DNA of 49,158 nucleotides from an uncultured Lachnospiraceae bacterium (lineage in GTDB: Bacteria > Bacillota > Clostridia > Lachnospirales > Lachnospiraceae), in NCBI GenBank assembly GCA_902792005.1, contig CADAXW010000008.1:1-49158 (forward strand). Reading direction: 5' to 3'. The notes below the pieces were generated by a model. It saw nothing but the letters and a program-made list of their open reading frames with translations, was not told the DNA's origin and did not search any database. Of the stretch, positions 42,199-49,158 are shown piece after piece (within the stretch, counting starts at the first letter, position 1; every line of letters starts with the position of its first letter). Position numbers and translations under genes: made by a program.

Positions 42199-43704
42199 TC
42201 AGCACACCGGCATGCCGCCGATTGCCTCACAGGTGTCTTCACAGTCTCCGCCGGAATTCGGATCCCTGCGTTCCTCCTCAGCTGCGGAACATCCGTTCTT
42301 TGTATTCTCTTTCGTATTCTCTTTCGTTTTCTCCTCCGCCAGATCCGCCAGCGCCGCCTTCATCATCAGCGCGCACTCCACACGCTTCCGTTCCAGCTCG
42401 CAGCCGATATCATAGGCCTCCAGGATCTTGCCGTGGAACTGGAATGCATTTGCTGCGCAGCCTCCGCTGCAGAAGAACCTTGCAAAACAGTCCTGACACT
42501 TCTCCTTGGCGTAAACGTTGTTACATTTAAACTCATCCACGATGTCGGTCTGCTGTATGCCCTTCCAGACATCTCCCAGCAGGAAGCGCTCATCTCCCAC
42601 AAACTGATGGCAGGGATAGAGATCTCCCCAGGGCGTCACCGCCAGGTATTCCGTTCCGGAACCGCAGCCCGAAAGCCGCTTATAAACACAGGGTCCTCCG
42701 GTGAGGTCGATCATAAAATGGAAGAAGGTCACCGGCTTTCCGGCTCTGGCTCTCTTCACCAGCTCCGCCGCCAGCTTATCATACTGCTCCATCAGCTTCG
42801 GAACATCCTCTTCACGGATGGCATAATCCTGCTCCGGAGGTGCAACCACCGGCTCCATGGAAATGACCTTAAAGCCCTCATCCATCAGATGGATCACATC
42901 CTCACAGAAATCCAGGCTGTGATGGGTAAATGTACCGCGGATATAGTACTCGCCCTTCCGCTTCTTCTGAAACTCCTTATATTTCGGCAGGATCAGATCG
43001 TAGCTTCCCTTTCCGTTCCGGGTGGGACGCATGGCATCATTCACTGCCTTTCTTCCGTCAATGGAGAGGACTACATTCTTCAGCTCCCGATTGGCGAAAT
43101 CGATCACATCATCATTCAGAAGAACACCGTTGGTGGTCAGGGTAAACCGGAAGTTCTTACCGGTCTCCTTCTCTCTCTGGCGTCCGTAAGCCACCAGTTG
43201 CTTCACCACGTCGAAATTCATGAGAGGCTCGCCTCCAAAGAAGTCCACCTCCAGATTCCTGCGGTTTCCGGAATTTGCGATCAGGAAGTCCAGTGCCTGC
43301 TTTCCTACCTCATAGGACATAAGGGCCCGGTCTCCGTTATACTCTCCCTGTCCCGCAAAACAGTATTTGCAGGCCAGATTGCAGTCATGAGACACGTTCA
43401 GGCAGAGCGCCTTCACCACTGTCTTCCTTTTTTTGAAGTCGATCACTGCATCCTTATAGAGATCCTCTGCGAACAGCCGTCCGCTGGCTTCCAGGCTCTG
43501 CACTGCTGCATAAGCCTCCCTGATATCCTCCGGTTTTTCCTGGGGATACTTCTCTCCCAGGGTCTTCAGGATCTCCTCCTCAGAATGCTCTTCATACAGG
43601 GAGATCAGGTCATAAACCAGATCATCCACCACATGTACAGAACCACTGCAAACGTCCAGCACGAGATTGTATCCGTTATTCTTAAATAAATGTACCTGTT
43701 TCAT
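42199..43704 (-). CDS. scfB: SCIFF peptide thioether maturase (radical SAM)
   Basis: A 501-aa radical SAM-SPASM enzyme that forms sulfur-to-alpha-carbon thioether links in the SCIFF peptide encoded just upstream. The 4Fe-4S motif has Cys108, Cys112 and Cys115 (HDCNLACKYCF). The C-terminal SPASM region has GCGSGTEYLAVTPWGD, CHQF, and KCQDCFARFFCSGGCAAN for two auxiliary clusters. An N-terminal peptide-recognition-like region (about 1-90) precedes the core. I start at the ATG at 43704, preceded by GGAG with six-base spacing; an ATG at 43716 has no binding site. The last about 40 residues are Lys/Glu-rich and unusual. Confidence 0.94.
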   Translation of the reverse strand: MKQVHLFKNNGYNLVLDVCSGSVHVVDDLVYDLISLYEEHSEEEILKTLGEKYPQEKPEDIREAYAAVQSLEASGRLFAEDLYKDAVIDFKKRKTVVKALCLNVSHDCNLACKYCFAGQGEYNGDRALMSYEVGKQALDFLIANSGNRRNLEVDFFGGEPLMNFDVVKQLVAYGRQREKETGKNFRFTLTTNGVLLNDDVIDFANRELKNVVLSIDGRKAVNDAMRPTRNGKGSYDLILPKYKEFQKKRKGEYYIRGTFTHHSLDFCEDVIHLMDEGFKVISMEPVVAPPEQDYAIREEDVPKLMEQYDKLAAELVKRARAGKPVTFFHFMIDLTGGPCVYKRLSGCGSGTEYLAVTPWGDLYPCHQFVGDERFLLGDVWKGIQQTDIVDEFKCNNVYAKEKCQDCFARFFCSGGCAANAFQFHGKILEAYDIGCELERKRVECALMMKAALADLAEEKTKENTKENTKNGCSAAEEERRDPNSGGDCEDTCEAIGGMPVC

Positions 43705-43782
43705 TTCAATCTCCATGCAAGCAAAGAGGACTCTCCCTCGGGATCGTCCCCTTCTGCATAACCATCTATCAAAGGGTCGTCT

Positions 43783-43923
43783 TTACTGGTTCTCGCAGCT
43801 CTGATTTCCTACTGTGCAAGATGTCTTGCATGCGGACTGGCAGGAAGTCTGGCACTCGCCGCAACCACCCTGAACCATGGTCTCCTGATAAGTTGTCTCA
43901 GTTAAAGTCTTAATTCTGTCCAT
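43783..43923 (-). CDS. scfA: SCIFF ribosomal peptide (six cysteines in forty-five)
   Basis: A 46-aa precursor, too short for ordinary gene calls. It begins MDRIKTLTETT and contains CGECQTSCQSACKTSC and then TVGNQSCENQ. Six cysteines are spaced C-x2-C-x3-C-x3-C-x3-C-x6-C, the diagnostic SCIFF pattern, nearly universal in Clostridia, of unknown biological role. The ATG at 43923 has GGAGG six bases upstream; an ATG two codons earlier is possible. It is 78 bases above scfB and has its own promoter. Confidence 0.95.
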   Translation of the reverse strand: MDRIKTLTETTYQETMVQGGCGECQTSCQSACKTSCTVGNQSCENQ

Positions 43924-43934
43924 TTTCATCCTCC

Positions 43935-43962
43935 GATCCTCCCCTATCTACAGGGGGACATA
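43935..43962 (-). promoter_or_regulatory. scfA leader hairpin touching the Shine-Dalgarno region
   Basis: In the scfA leader CCCCT and AGGGG pair around a 6-base loop (plus strand near 43941-43956), and the distal arm runs straight into GGGGAGG. It could mask that ribosome-binding sequence. The small stem makes this a weak call. Confidence 0.35.
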
Positions 43963-43973
43963 GTACGAAGCAC

Positions 43974-44002
43974 ATTATAACATATTCCATTGTAAATGCA
44001 AA
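43974..44002 (-). promoter_or_regulatory. Promoter of scfA-scfB
   Basis: On the minus strand TTTGCA (44002-43997) and a perfect TATAAT (43979-43974) are separated by exactly 17 bases. The scfA start follows after a leader of about 45 bases. Confidence 0.8.
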
Positions 44003-44027
44003 CAAAAAGATTCGTTAATTCAGGCTT

Positions 44028-44699
44028 TTATTCTGTCTTATCTTCTGCAAGGATCGGGATAAGCTCATCCGCGTGTGACAGGATACAGTCCGTGTGTGCC
44101 TTCGCTCTTTCGTCCGGCCGGATCAGATCCACCACCATCGCCGTGAACAGCCCTGCACGCTTTGAGGATATGACTCCGTTGATGGAATCCTCCACCCCCA
44201 CTGCCTTCTCCGGTGCAACTCCCAGTTCTTCGCAGGCCTTCAGATAGATATCCGGCTCCGGTTTTCCGCGCTCCACCATATTTCCGTATACGATCCGGTC
44301 AAAATACCCGAAGAGCCCGTGGCGCTTCAGATGATACTCCGCCCGTTCACTGTCCGTGGAGGTGGCCAGTGCCACTGCAAAGCCATTCTCCTTCAGGTAG
44401 TCCAGCAGCTCCCGGATCCCCGGCTTCACGTCAAAGCCCGGATCTCTGCCATAGGCATCCACCCCCGCATTGACATGGGCACGGAATTCCATATAATCGA
44501 TCTTGGTTCCGAAGGTATCTTCAAAATGTTTTCGATTCGTGGCCTTCGTTCCCCCGGCGATCAGGTCGCAGAAGGGTTCCACCTTCTCATCCGGCAGGCC
44601 GTACCTTGCCGCCGTCCTGTGCTCCATCAGCCGGTAGATCCTCTCCGAATCAAAGATCACTCCGTCCATATCAAAAACCACTGCCTGAAATCTGCTCAT
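44028..44699 (-). CDS. HAD-superfamily hydrolase (beta-phosphoglucomutase-like)
   Basis: A 223-aa subfamily IA HAD phosphatase or phosphomutase. Motif I is FDMDGVIFDSE (nucleophile Asp10, acid/base Asp12), motif II is in ATSTDSER, the motif III lysine is in RGKPEPDIY, and motif IV is GVEDSINGV. A helical cap (about 15-85) gives specificity; the substrate is unknown. I start at the ATG at 44699 with AAAGGAAATT upstream; the longer frame to 44810 overlaps a terminator. It lies between scfA and the large repeat protein. Confidence 0.9.
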   Translation of the reverse strand: MSRFQAVVFDMDGVIFDSERIYRLMEHRTAARYGLPDEKVEPFCDLIAGGTKATNRKHFEDTFGTKIDYMEFRAHVNAGVDAYGRDPGFDVKPGIRELLDYLKENGFAVALATSTDSERAEYHLKRHGLFGYFDRIVYGNMVERGKPEPDIYLKACEELGVAPEKAVGVEDSINGVISSKRAGLFTAMVVDLIRPDERAKAHTDCILSHADELIPILAEDKTE

Positions 44700-44732
44700 A
44701 CCAATTTCCTTTCTGCTTGCGATCGAGCTCGC

Positions 44733-44755
44733 GTAGAGGAGGGACACGCCTCTAC
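44733..44755. repeat. Small inverted repeat above the HAD gene
   Basis: GTAGAGG (44733-44739) and CCTCTAC (44749-44755) flank nine bases in the leader of the HAD gene. It could be an operator or a hairpin; nothing else supports either. Confidence 0.3.
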
Positions 44756-44763
44756 TCACTGTC

Positions 44764-44799
44764 GCGCAAAAGAATAGCGCAGGGTTTCCTGCGCTATTC
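44764..44799 (-). terminator. Terminator of the Ig-like repeat protein gene
   Basis: GAATAGCGCAGG (44772-44783) and CCTGCGCTATTC (44788-44799) form a perfect 12-bp stem with a 4-base loop, 20 bases past the stop codon at 44820. On the minus strand TTTTGCG follows. Confidence 0.75.
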
Positions 44800-44819
44800 C
44801 AATTACTCATTGTCTCTTT

Positions 44820-47800
44820 TTACTTCTTGCTCCAGCTCTTCCGGCGGATGATGAGAAGGATGATGAGAAGGAGAAGAACTCCTCCGCCCACTGCTGCGAT
44901 CCACCACCAGCTGGACTTCTTACCATAGGTAAAGGTCAGCTTTGTAGAGCTTTCATTATTGGCAGAATCATGTGCCTTAACTTCCAGGGTGTAGTCGCCT
45001 TCCTGATCGATCTTGAAGCTTGCAGTGTTGTCTTTGATGGTCTGGGCTGCTCCGTTCAGGGAAACCTGATCCAGGATATCATCATTGATCTGAAGTGATA
45101 CACGGATATCTACCGGCTCTTCAACGATCTGGTTATCCTCGATTCCGCTGATGATGATGGTCGGTGCGATGGCATCCAGACTGAAGCTGTATTCTCTTGC
45201 ATCTTCATTCTTCAGCTCATCCACTGCATCCACACGCAGGGTGTGTGCACCATCGGAAAGGTCTGCCATTCCGTCGTAAGCAACACCATCCAGATAGATG
45301 GTCACATCGCAAACCGTAAGGTCGCGAACCAGCGCATTTTCATCCACATCCCAGTCAAACTTGTTCAGTGTCTGCTCTGTATACTGCGGAAGTTCTCCGA
45401 TCACCGGCTTGGTCTTGTCAATGGTGAAGTGAACTGCCTGCTTCGACTCATTTCCTGCCTTATCCTTTGTTGTTACGGTAACATCATAGATACCGTCCTC
45501 CTTGAAGAGCTGCTTGATATTTACTTCTCTTCCGGAGTGCGCATTGAAGGGCTGGATCTCAACCGGTGTCTTCTTTCCGTCGATATCCTGTCTTACACCC
45601 TCAATGGTAATGGTGTTGGTTGTGTAGAAATTCTCAGTTACGAGAACGTCCAGCTCAACATCTGTCTTTGTCTTTTCGTAGTTCTTAACACCGCCAAGCA
45701 CCAGTGTAGGTGCTGTTGCATCCACGAGGAATGTGTAGCTGGTGTGTGCTGTGTTTCCTGCCTTATCCTCTGCATCAAACTCGAAGCGATACTCGCCGTC
45801 ATCTGCGAAGGTCTCGGACATGGTGGAGTCCGGTCCTGTGGCCTTGAAGTCAACCTGACGGAGCAGGCTCTCGCTTGAACCGTCGATCTTCTTATAGACC
45901 TTAACGACTGCACTGTTCATATCCTTGTAGAAGGCCTCGATCACATGGTAGCTTGCAACTACGCTTGTGGTTGAGGTACCGCCCTCGGTTGTGCCGCTGA
46001 TCTGCAGCTGAGGAGCTGTCTTATCTACTCGGAAGGTCACCGTTCTCGTAGCACTCTTGTTACCTGCACGGTCCACTGCCTGATAGGTGATCTCATAATC
46101 CGCTTCTGTCTTGAAGTCTTCTGATCCCTCACGAACCTTGACTACAGCTGAAGTCTCCGCTGAATTCGGAGGCATGATCTTCTGTGTCTTGGTCAGATCG
46201 CTCTCATCCTTATTTACATCCGATACCGTAACCGCTACCGTACCGTCGGAAGTCAGATATCTAGTAGCTGCGCCCTCTGAGAAGGTAGTTCCGTTCAGTG
46301 TTGTACTGAGAACCGGATTGGTCTTATCGATCACAAAGGATACCGTCTTGGTTACAGATACATTCTCTGCCTTATCCTCGGAAACGATCACGATGTTGTG
46401 AACGCCTTCGGTTGTTGCCTTGTAGCTTGCTGTCAGCATTCCGGCCTCGGTTGTGAAGTCGCTTCTTCTTTTAACAACCTCGCCGTTATCTGTAACGGTT
46501 ACACTTGAGATATAACCATCCTCAACAACAAAGTCCATATCTACATTGTGATTGAAGTAGTTTGCATACTGATATTCCTCACCGGTTGCGGCGTTGGAAT
46601 ACTTGCTGTTAAACTGCTTGAACTTCGCTGCATTTTCAGGATCCCGGATAATGATATCATTCGTCGGACGCGTGGTATCTACTACGAATACGATGGTTCT
46701 TGAGGTTTCATTTCCTGCAAGATCCACTACATCATAGGTGATGGTGTAACGGCTGTCATCCGAGTACTTTACAGTACCTTCCTTATCATTCTCGATGATA
46801 TCCGTTGTAGCCATGCTGCCGTCATTCGGCCGTTCCTTGATCGTGGTTGTGATGCCGTAAGGATCCTTATTGACATCATCCACGGAAAGTGTGATGGCTG
46901 CTTCCTTGATTCGGTACCAGAGATCTCCCGGATCATATGCATTTCCGTCCAGCTCTGTAGTAACTTCCGGATCCGTCGTATCGATCACGAAGGTGACTGA
47001 CTTCTGCTTTGCCTTATTTCCGGCATCATCCGTTGCATTGATCTTTACGGTATGACTTCCTTCTCCGCTGACGGTAAGGATGCCGCGTCTTGAGTTTCCG
47101 TTCTCGGTCCATTCTACGGACTGAGCCTTTCCATCCAGTGTCACGAAAATGTTCTTCTCAGCAACATTCGCATCGGATACTGTCAGGATCACGCCTACAT
47201 TTTCTTCATTTGTATACTTGCCGTTCCGGATAATGTCCTTCGCATTTCTGATGGTTGCACTTACAACCGGAGGAGCATTATCAACAATAAAGCTTACTGA
47301 TTTGGAAGGAACCGTTTCAGAGATCTTCGGTGAAGCAACATTGTCCAGAGGAAGGTCTGCTACCTTCACGGTGATCTTATAGGTTCCGTCTGCCGGCTTG
47401 CTGCCCAGAAGGTCACTCAGCTTTGTCTCTGCCAGGCTGCCGGAGTTAAGCTTCGCTGATACATCCACTATGGAACCATCCGGCTTCCGGATCATCATGG
47501 TTGCATCATTGATCTTGATGTTATCCGTTGATTTTACTGTGATCTTCGGATCACCGGCCAGCTTCTTCGGTGACTCCATTCCATTCACCTTGATGCTCTT
47601 GATCTCCGGTGCTGTCTTATCGATGTAAATGGTTTCGGAATAAGACATCTTATGTCCTACCTTATCAAATACATCAAAGCTTACCTTTGTGCCGGCGGTG
47701 GATGTAGAAGGCTTCACTTCAAATACCGCAAAACCGGAAAGGCCGTCGGACTTGATCTTGAATTCCTTAACGGTTGCTCCTGTCACATTCTTCAGTGTAT

Positions 47801-49158
47801 CTTCCTGTGTTGAAGAGAAACCGGTCTGGAACTTGCCCGCCAGCGGATCGCCCGCTTTAGGATCCGTGAAGTTCACCTTCATCACAAGGCTTCTCCGCCA
47901 GGTTCCGTTTGTGATATAACCTTCCTGCTCTGAGCTGTCATAGGTGTAGCCCGAGGGTGAAAGGTCGATACCGATAAATGTAATGATGTCTGGCTGATCT
48001 GCTGTATAACCGTGCTCATTCTCAGCCGTCATGGTGATCTGCTTTAATGCTGTGGATACACTTTCCGACACTTCATACTCATAGGTATAAGTGCGCTGAT
48101 TGCCTGATATCGTCGGTGTTCCAAGCTGAGCTGCTGTGATAGGCTTTGTTGTTTCAGTTCCGTCATCCTGTGTCAGAGTGAGGGTTGCTCCCGTGAGATC
48201 CGCATCCGCTACGAAGGTATAAATGATCTTAAATGCGCCGTCCGGTGTATAGATCTTATTTCCTTCGTCCACACGCTTGGACATTTCCTGGATCTCGTGT
48301 GTGATCTCGATGGACTCTGCCAGGAATTGGATCCTGAACTCTGCTGTTGCTACATTTCCGGCCACATCCTTTGCAGTGATCTTAACCGGAACGGTTCTGC
48401 CCTGGTATGCAGCAGCTTCCGCAGCGCTTACCGAAAAGCTCATGTCTGTTCCGGAAACGGTTGCTGCCTTTGCTGTTCCGTTATCAATGGCAACGGTTAC
48501 TGTATCAAGTCCGCTCTCAAGGGATGCGGCATTTGTGGCATCCTTCACCGTCGCTTCAAAGGAGAGACCCTTTGAAACCGTCAGTGCATTTGCTGCCTGT
48601 CCGCCGTCTGTTACGTTCTGAGAAACAGAATCCTGTACCACCTTCATGTTTGTAATGGTGGGGGCAGACGGATCATACTTCAAAATAACGCTTTTATCGG
48701 AGATGGTGATTCCTCCGTCCGAGGTACTCTTTGCCCAGATCTTGTACTCTTTTTTCTCGGCTACCGTCGGATCATATGCAAACCTTACATCTTCCTGCTT
48801 GTTTGACAAGTTCACTGTTGCAGAAGCGGTAGGAGACACCATTCCGGAGATCACTTCGCGAAGTTCTGCTCTCTGAAGCGTAACTATATCATTTGTGACC
48901 TCGATATGGGCTTTGATATATGCCGACTTTTCTTCTTCTGCATTGATATAGCATGCGCCTGAGCCGTCCAGTGTTTTATCCGTTCCCTTTGCCTCTACTC
49001 CAAGGCCGGAGATCACCGGATTGGCACTGATATAGCTGATCTTCGCGGTCAGTACATAATCATTCCGCTTCGCACTATCTGCATTCCTGGACTTTGCAGT
49101 TACGGTATATTCCCTGTTTTTTCCTTCGTTGTTTGTGTTCTTGGGGAAGGTAAGTGTC
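44820..49158 (-). CDS. Large surface protein of Ig-like repeats, C-terminally membrane-anchored (5' end missing)
   Basis: At least 1445 residues; the frame stays open to the window edge, so the N-terminus and signal peptide lie outside. An apparent start at 49016 is only an internal GTG codon. The protein is a chain of about ten bacterial Ig-like modules of roughly 90-110 residues, each ending in a pattern such as DKAGNTAHTSYTFLVDATAP, DRAGN...TFRVDKTAP or DDAGN...TFVIDTTDP. The end is a hydrophobic helix (WWWIAAVGGGVLLLLIILLI) with a basic tail RRKSWSKK and no LPXTG motif. It is therefore probably membrane-anchored outside the cell by a C-terminal TM, not by sortase. Adhesion or scaffold function is inferred. 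Confidence 0.88.
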   Translation of the reverse strand, partial: TLTFPKNTNNEGKNREYTVTAKSRNADSAKRNDYVLTAKISYISANPVISGLGVEAKGTDKTLDGSGACYINAEEEKSAYIKAHIEVTNDIVTLQRAELREVISGMVSPTASATVNLSNKQEDVRFAYDPTVAEKKEYKIWAKSTSDGGITISDKSVILKYDPSAPTITNMKVVQDSVSQNVTDGGQAANALTVSKGLSFEATVKDATNAASLESGLDTVTVAIDNGTAKAATVSGTDMSFSVSAAEAAAYQGRTVPVKITAKDVAGNVATAEFRIQFLAESIEITHEIQEMSKRVDEGNKIYTPDGAFKIIYTFVADADLTGATLTLTQDDGTETTKPITAAQLGTPTISGNQRTYTYEYEVSESVSTALKQITMTAENEHGYTADQPDIITFIGIDLSPSGYTYDSSEQEGYITNGTWRRSLVMKVNFTDPKAGDPLAGKFQTGFSSTQEDTLKNVTGATVKEFKIKSDGLSGFAVFEVKPSTSTAGTKVSFDVFDKVGHKMSYSETIYIDKTAPEIKSIKVNGMESPKKLAGDPKITVKSTDNIKINDATMMIRKPDGSIVDVSAKLNSGSLAETKLSDLLGSKPADGTYKITVKVADLPLDNVASPKISETVPSKSVSFIVDNAPPVVSATIRNAKDIIRNGKYTNEENVGVILTVSDANVAEKNIFVTLDGKAQSVEWTENGNSRRGILTVSGEGSHTVKINATDDAGNKAKQKSVTFVIDTTDPEVTTELDGNAYDPGDLWYRIKEAAITLSVDDVNKDPYGITTTIKERPNDGSMATTDIIENDKEGTVKYSDDSRYTITYDVVDLAGNETSRTIVFVVDTTRPTNDIIIRDPENAAKFKQFNSKYSNAATGEEYQYANYFNHNVDMDFVVEDGYISSVTVTDNGEVVKRRSDFTTEAGMLTASYKATTEGVHNIVIVSEDKAENVSVTKTVSFVIDKTNPVLSTTLNGTTFSEGAATRYLTSDGTVAVTVSDVNKDESDLTKTQKIMPPNSAETSAVVKVREGSEDFKTEADYEITYQAVDRAGNKSATRTVTFRVDKTAPQLQISGTTEGGTSTTSVVASYHVIEAFYKDMNSAVVKVYKKIDGSSESLLRQVDFKATGPDSTMSETFADDGEYRFEFDAEDKAGNTAHTSYTFLVDATAPTLVLGGVKNYEKTKTDVELDVLVTENFYTTNTITIEGVRQDIDGKKTPVEIQPFNAHSGREVNIKQLFKEDGIYDVTVTTKDKAGNESKQAVHFTIDKTKPVIGELPQYTEQTLNKFDWDVDENALVRDLTVCDVTIYLDGVAYDGMADLSDGAHTLRVDAVDELKNEDAREYSFSLDAIAPTIIISGIEDNQIVEEPVDIRVSLQINDDILDQVSLNGAAQTIKDNTASFKIDQEGDYTLEVKAHDSANNESSTKLTFTYGKKSSWWWIAAVGGGVLLLLIILLIIRRKSWSKK

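Noticed and set aside
49014-49016. A start codon for the Ig-repeat protein
   Set aside because: It is an internal GTG; the same frame continues open to the window edge and reads as another Ig-like strand pattern (REYTVTAKSRNADSAKRNDY).

Overview
The window looks like a chromosomal segment of an obligately anaerobic, low-to-mid-GC Clostridia bacterium, most likely Lachnospiraceae. The reasons are: a SCIFF ribosomal peptide with its radical SAM maturase beside a fused secDF; an oxygen-independent HemZ; a recJ-apt-relA-MBL-hemZ-aspS run; choline-binding-type cell-wall repeat proteins; and a trio of large uncharacterised proteins that I associate with Lachnospiraceae (DUF5717/DUF5716-like, names recalled and not checked). 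Nearly all genes are on the minus strand. Exceptions are a short-chain dehydrogenase plus CARF-nuclease pair (11.06-13.03 kb) and an aminotransferase (25.78-26.83 kb). I see no rRNA, tRNA, CRISPR array or intact insertion sequence, and no stretch over 300 bases lacks a gene.

Left end (0-3 kb): a minus-strand promoter with LexA (Cheo) boxes starts a gene that leaves the window at base 5. Then come a P1-family (S58) peptidase, a remnant of a cell-wall-binding repeat protein, and guaA. From 3.1 to 8.8 kb is a cell-division/cell-wall operon: a PucR/CdaR-type regulator, ftsE, ftsX, an EnvC-like M23 endopeptidase whose metal ligands are kept, and a CtpA-like S41 lipoprotein protease. At 8.9-10.1 kb is an msmK/ugpC-type sugar ABC ATPase whose end is frameshifted by a perfect 8-bp tandem duplication.

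At 10.3-13.05 kb a LytR_C-domain membrane protein diverges from an SDR oxidoreductase and a DUF1887/Card1-like CARF nuclease, with an 18-bp perfect palindrome at the shared promoter region. From 25.6 down to 13.05 kb seven genes are packed with gaps of 33 bases or less and no visible internal terminator. They are a 1294-aa helical protein, a degenerate Hsp70/actin-fold-like protein, a 277-aa protein, valS, gdpP, rplI and dnaB. This apparent operon joins the uncharacterised trio to translation, c-di-AMP turnover and replication.

From 26.8 to 39.7 kb run trpB2, a secreted cell-wall-repeat protein with a putative amidase domain, a lone A24 prepilin peptidase, aspS, hemZ, an MBL hydrolase, relA/spoT, apt and recJ. 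The hisS gene often found between hemZ and aspS is absent. Then come secDF, scfB (SCIFF maturase), the 46-aa scfA, and a HAD phosphatase. The right end is filled by a very large surface protein of Ig-like repeats with a C-terminal membrane anchor; its N-terminus lies outside the window.

The best candidates for something undescribed are the trio of large proteins at 19.6-25.6 kb, the free-standing CARF nuclease with a palindromic operator, and the msmK duplication.
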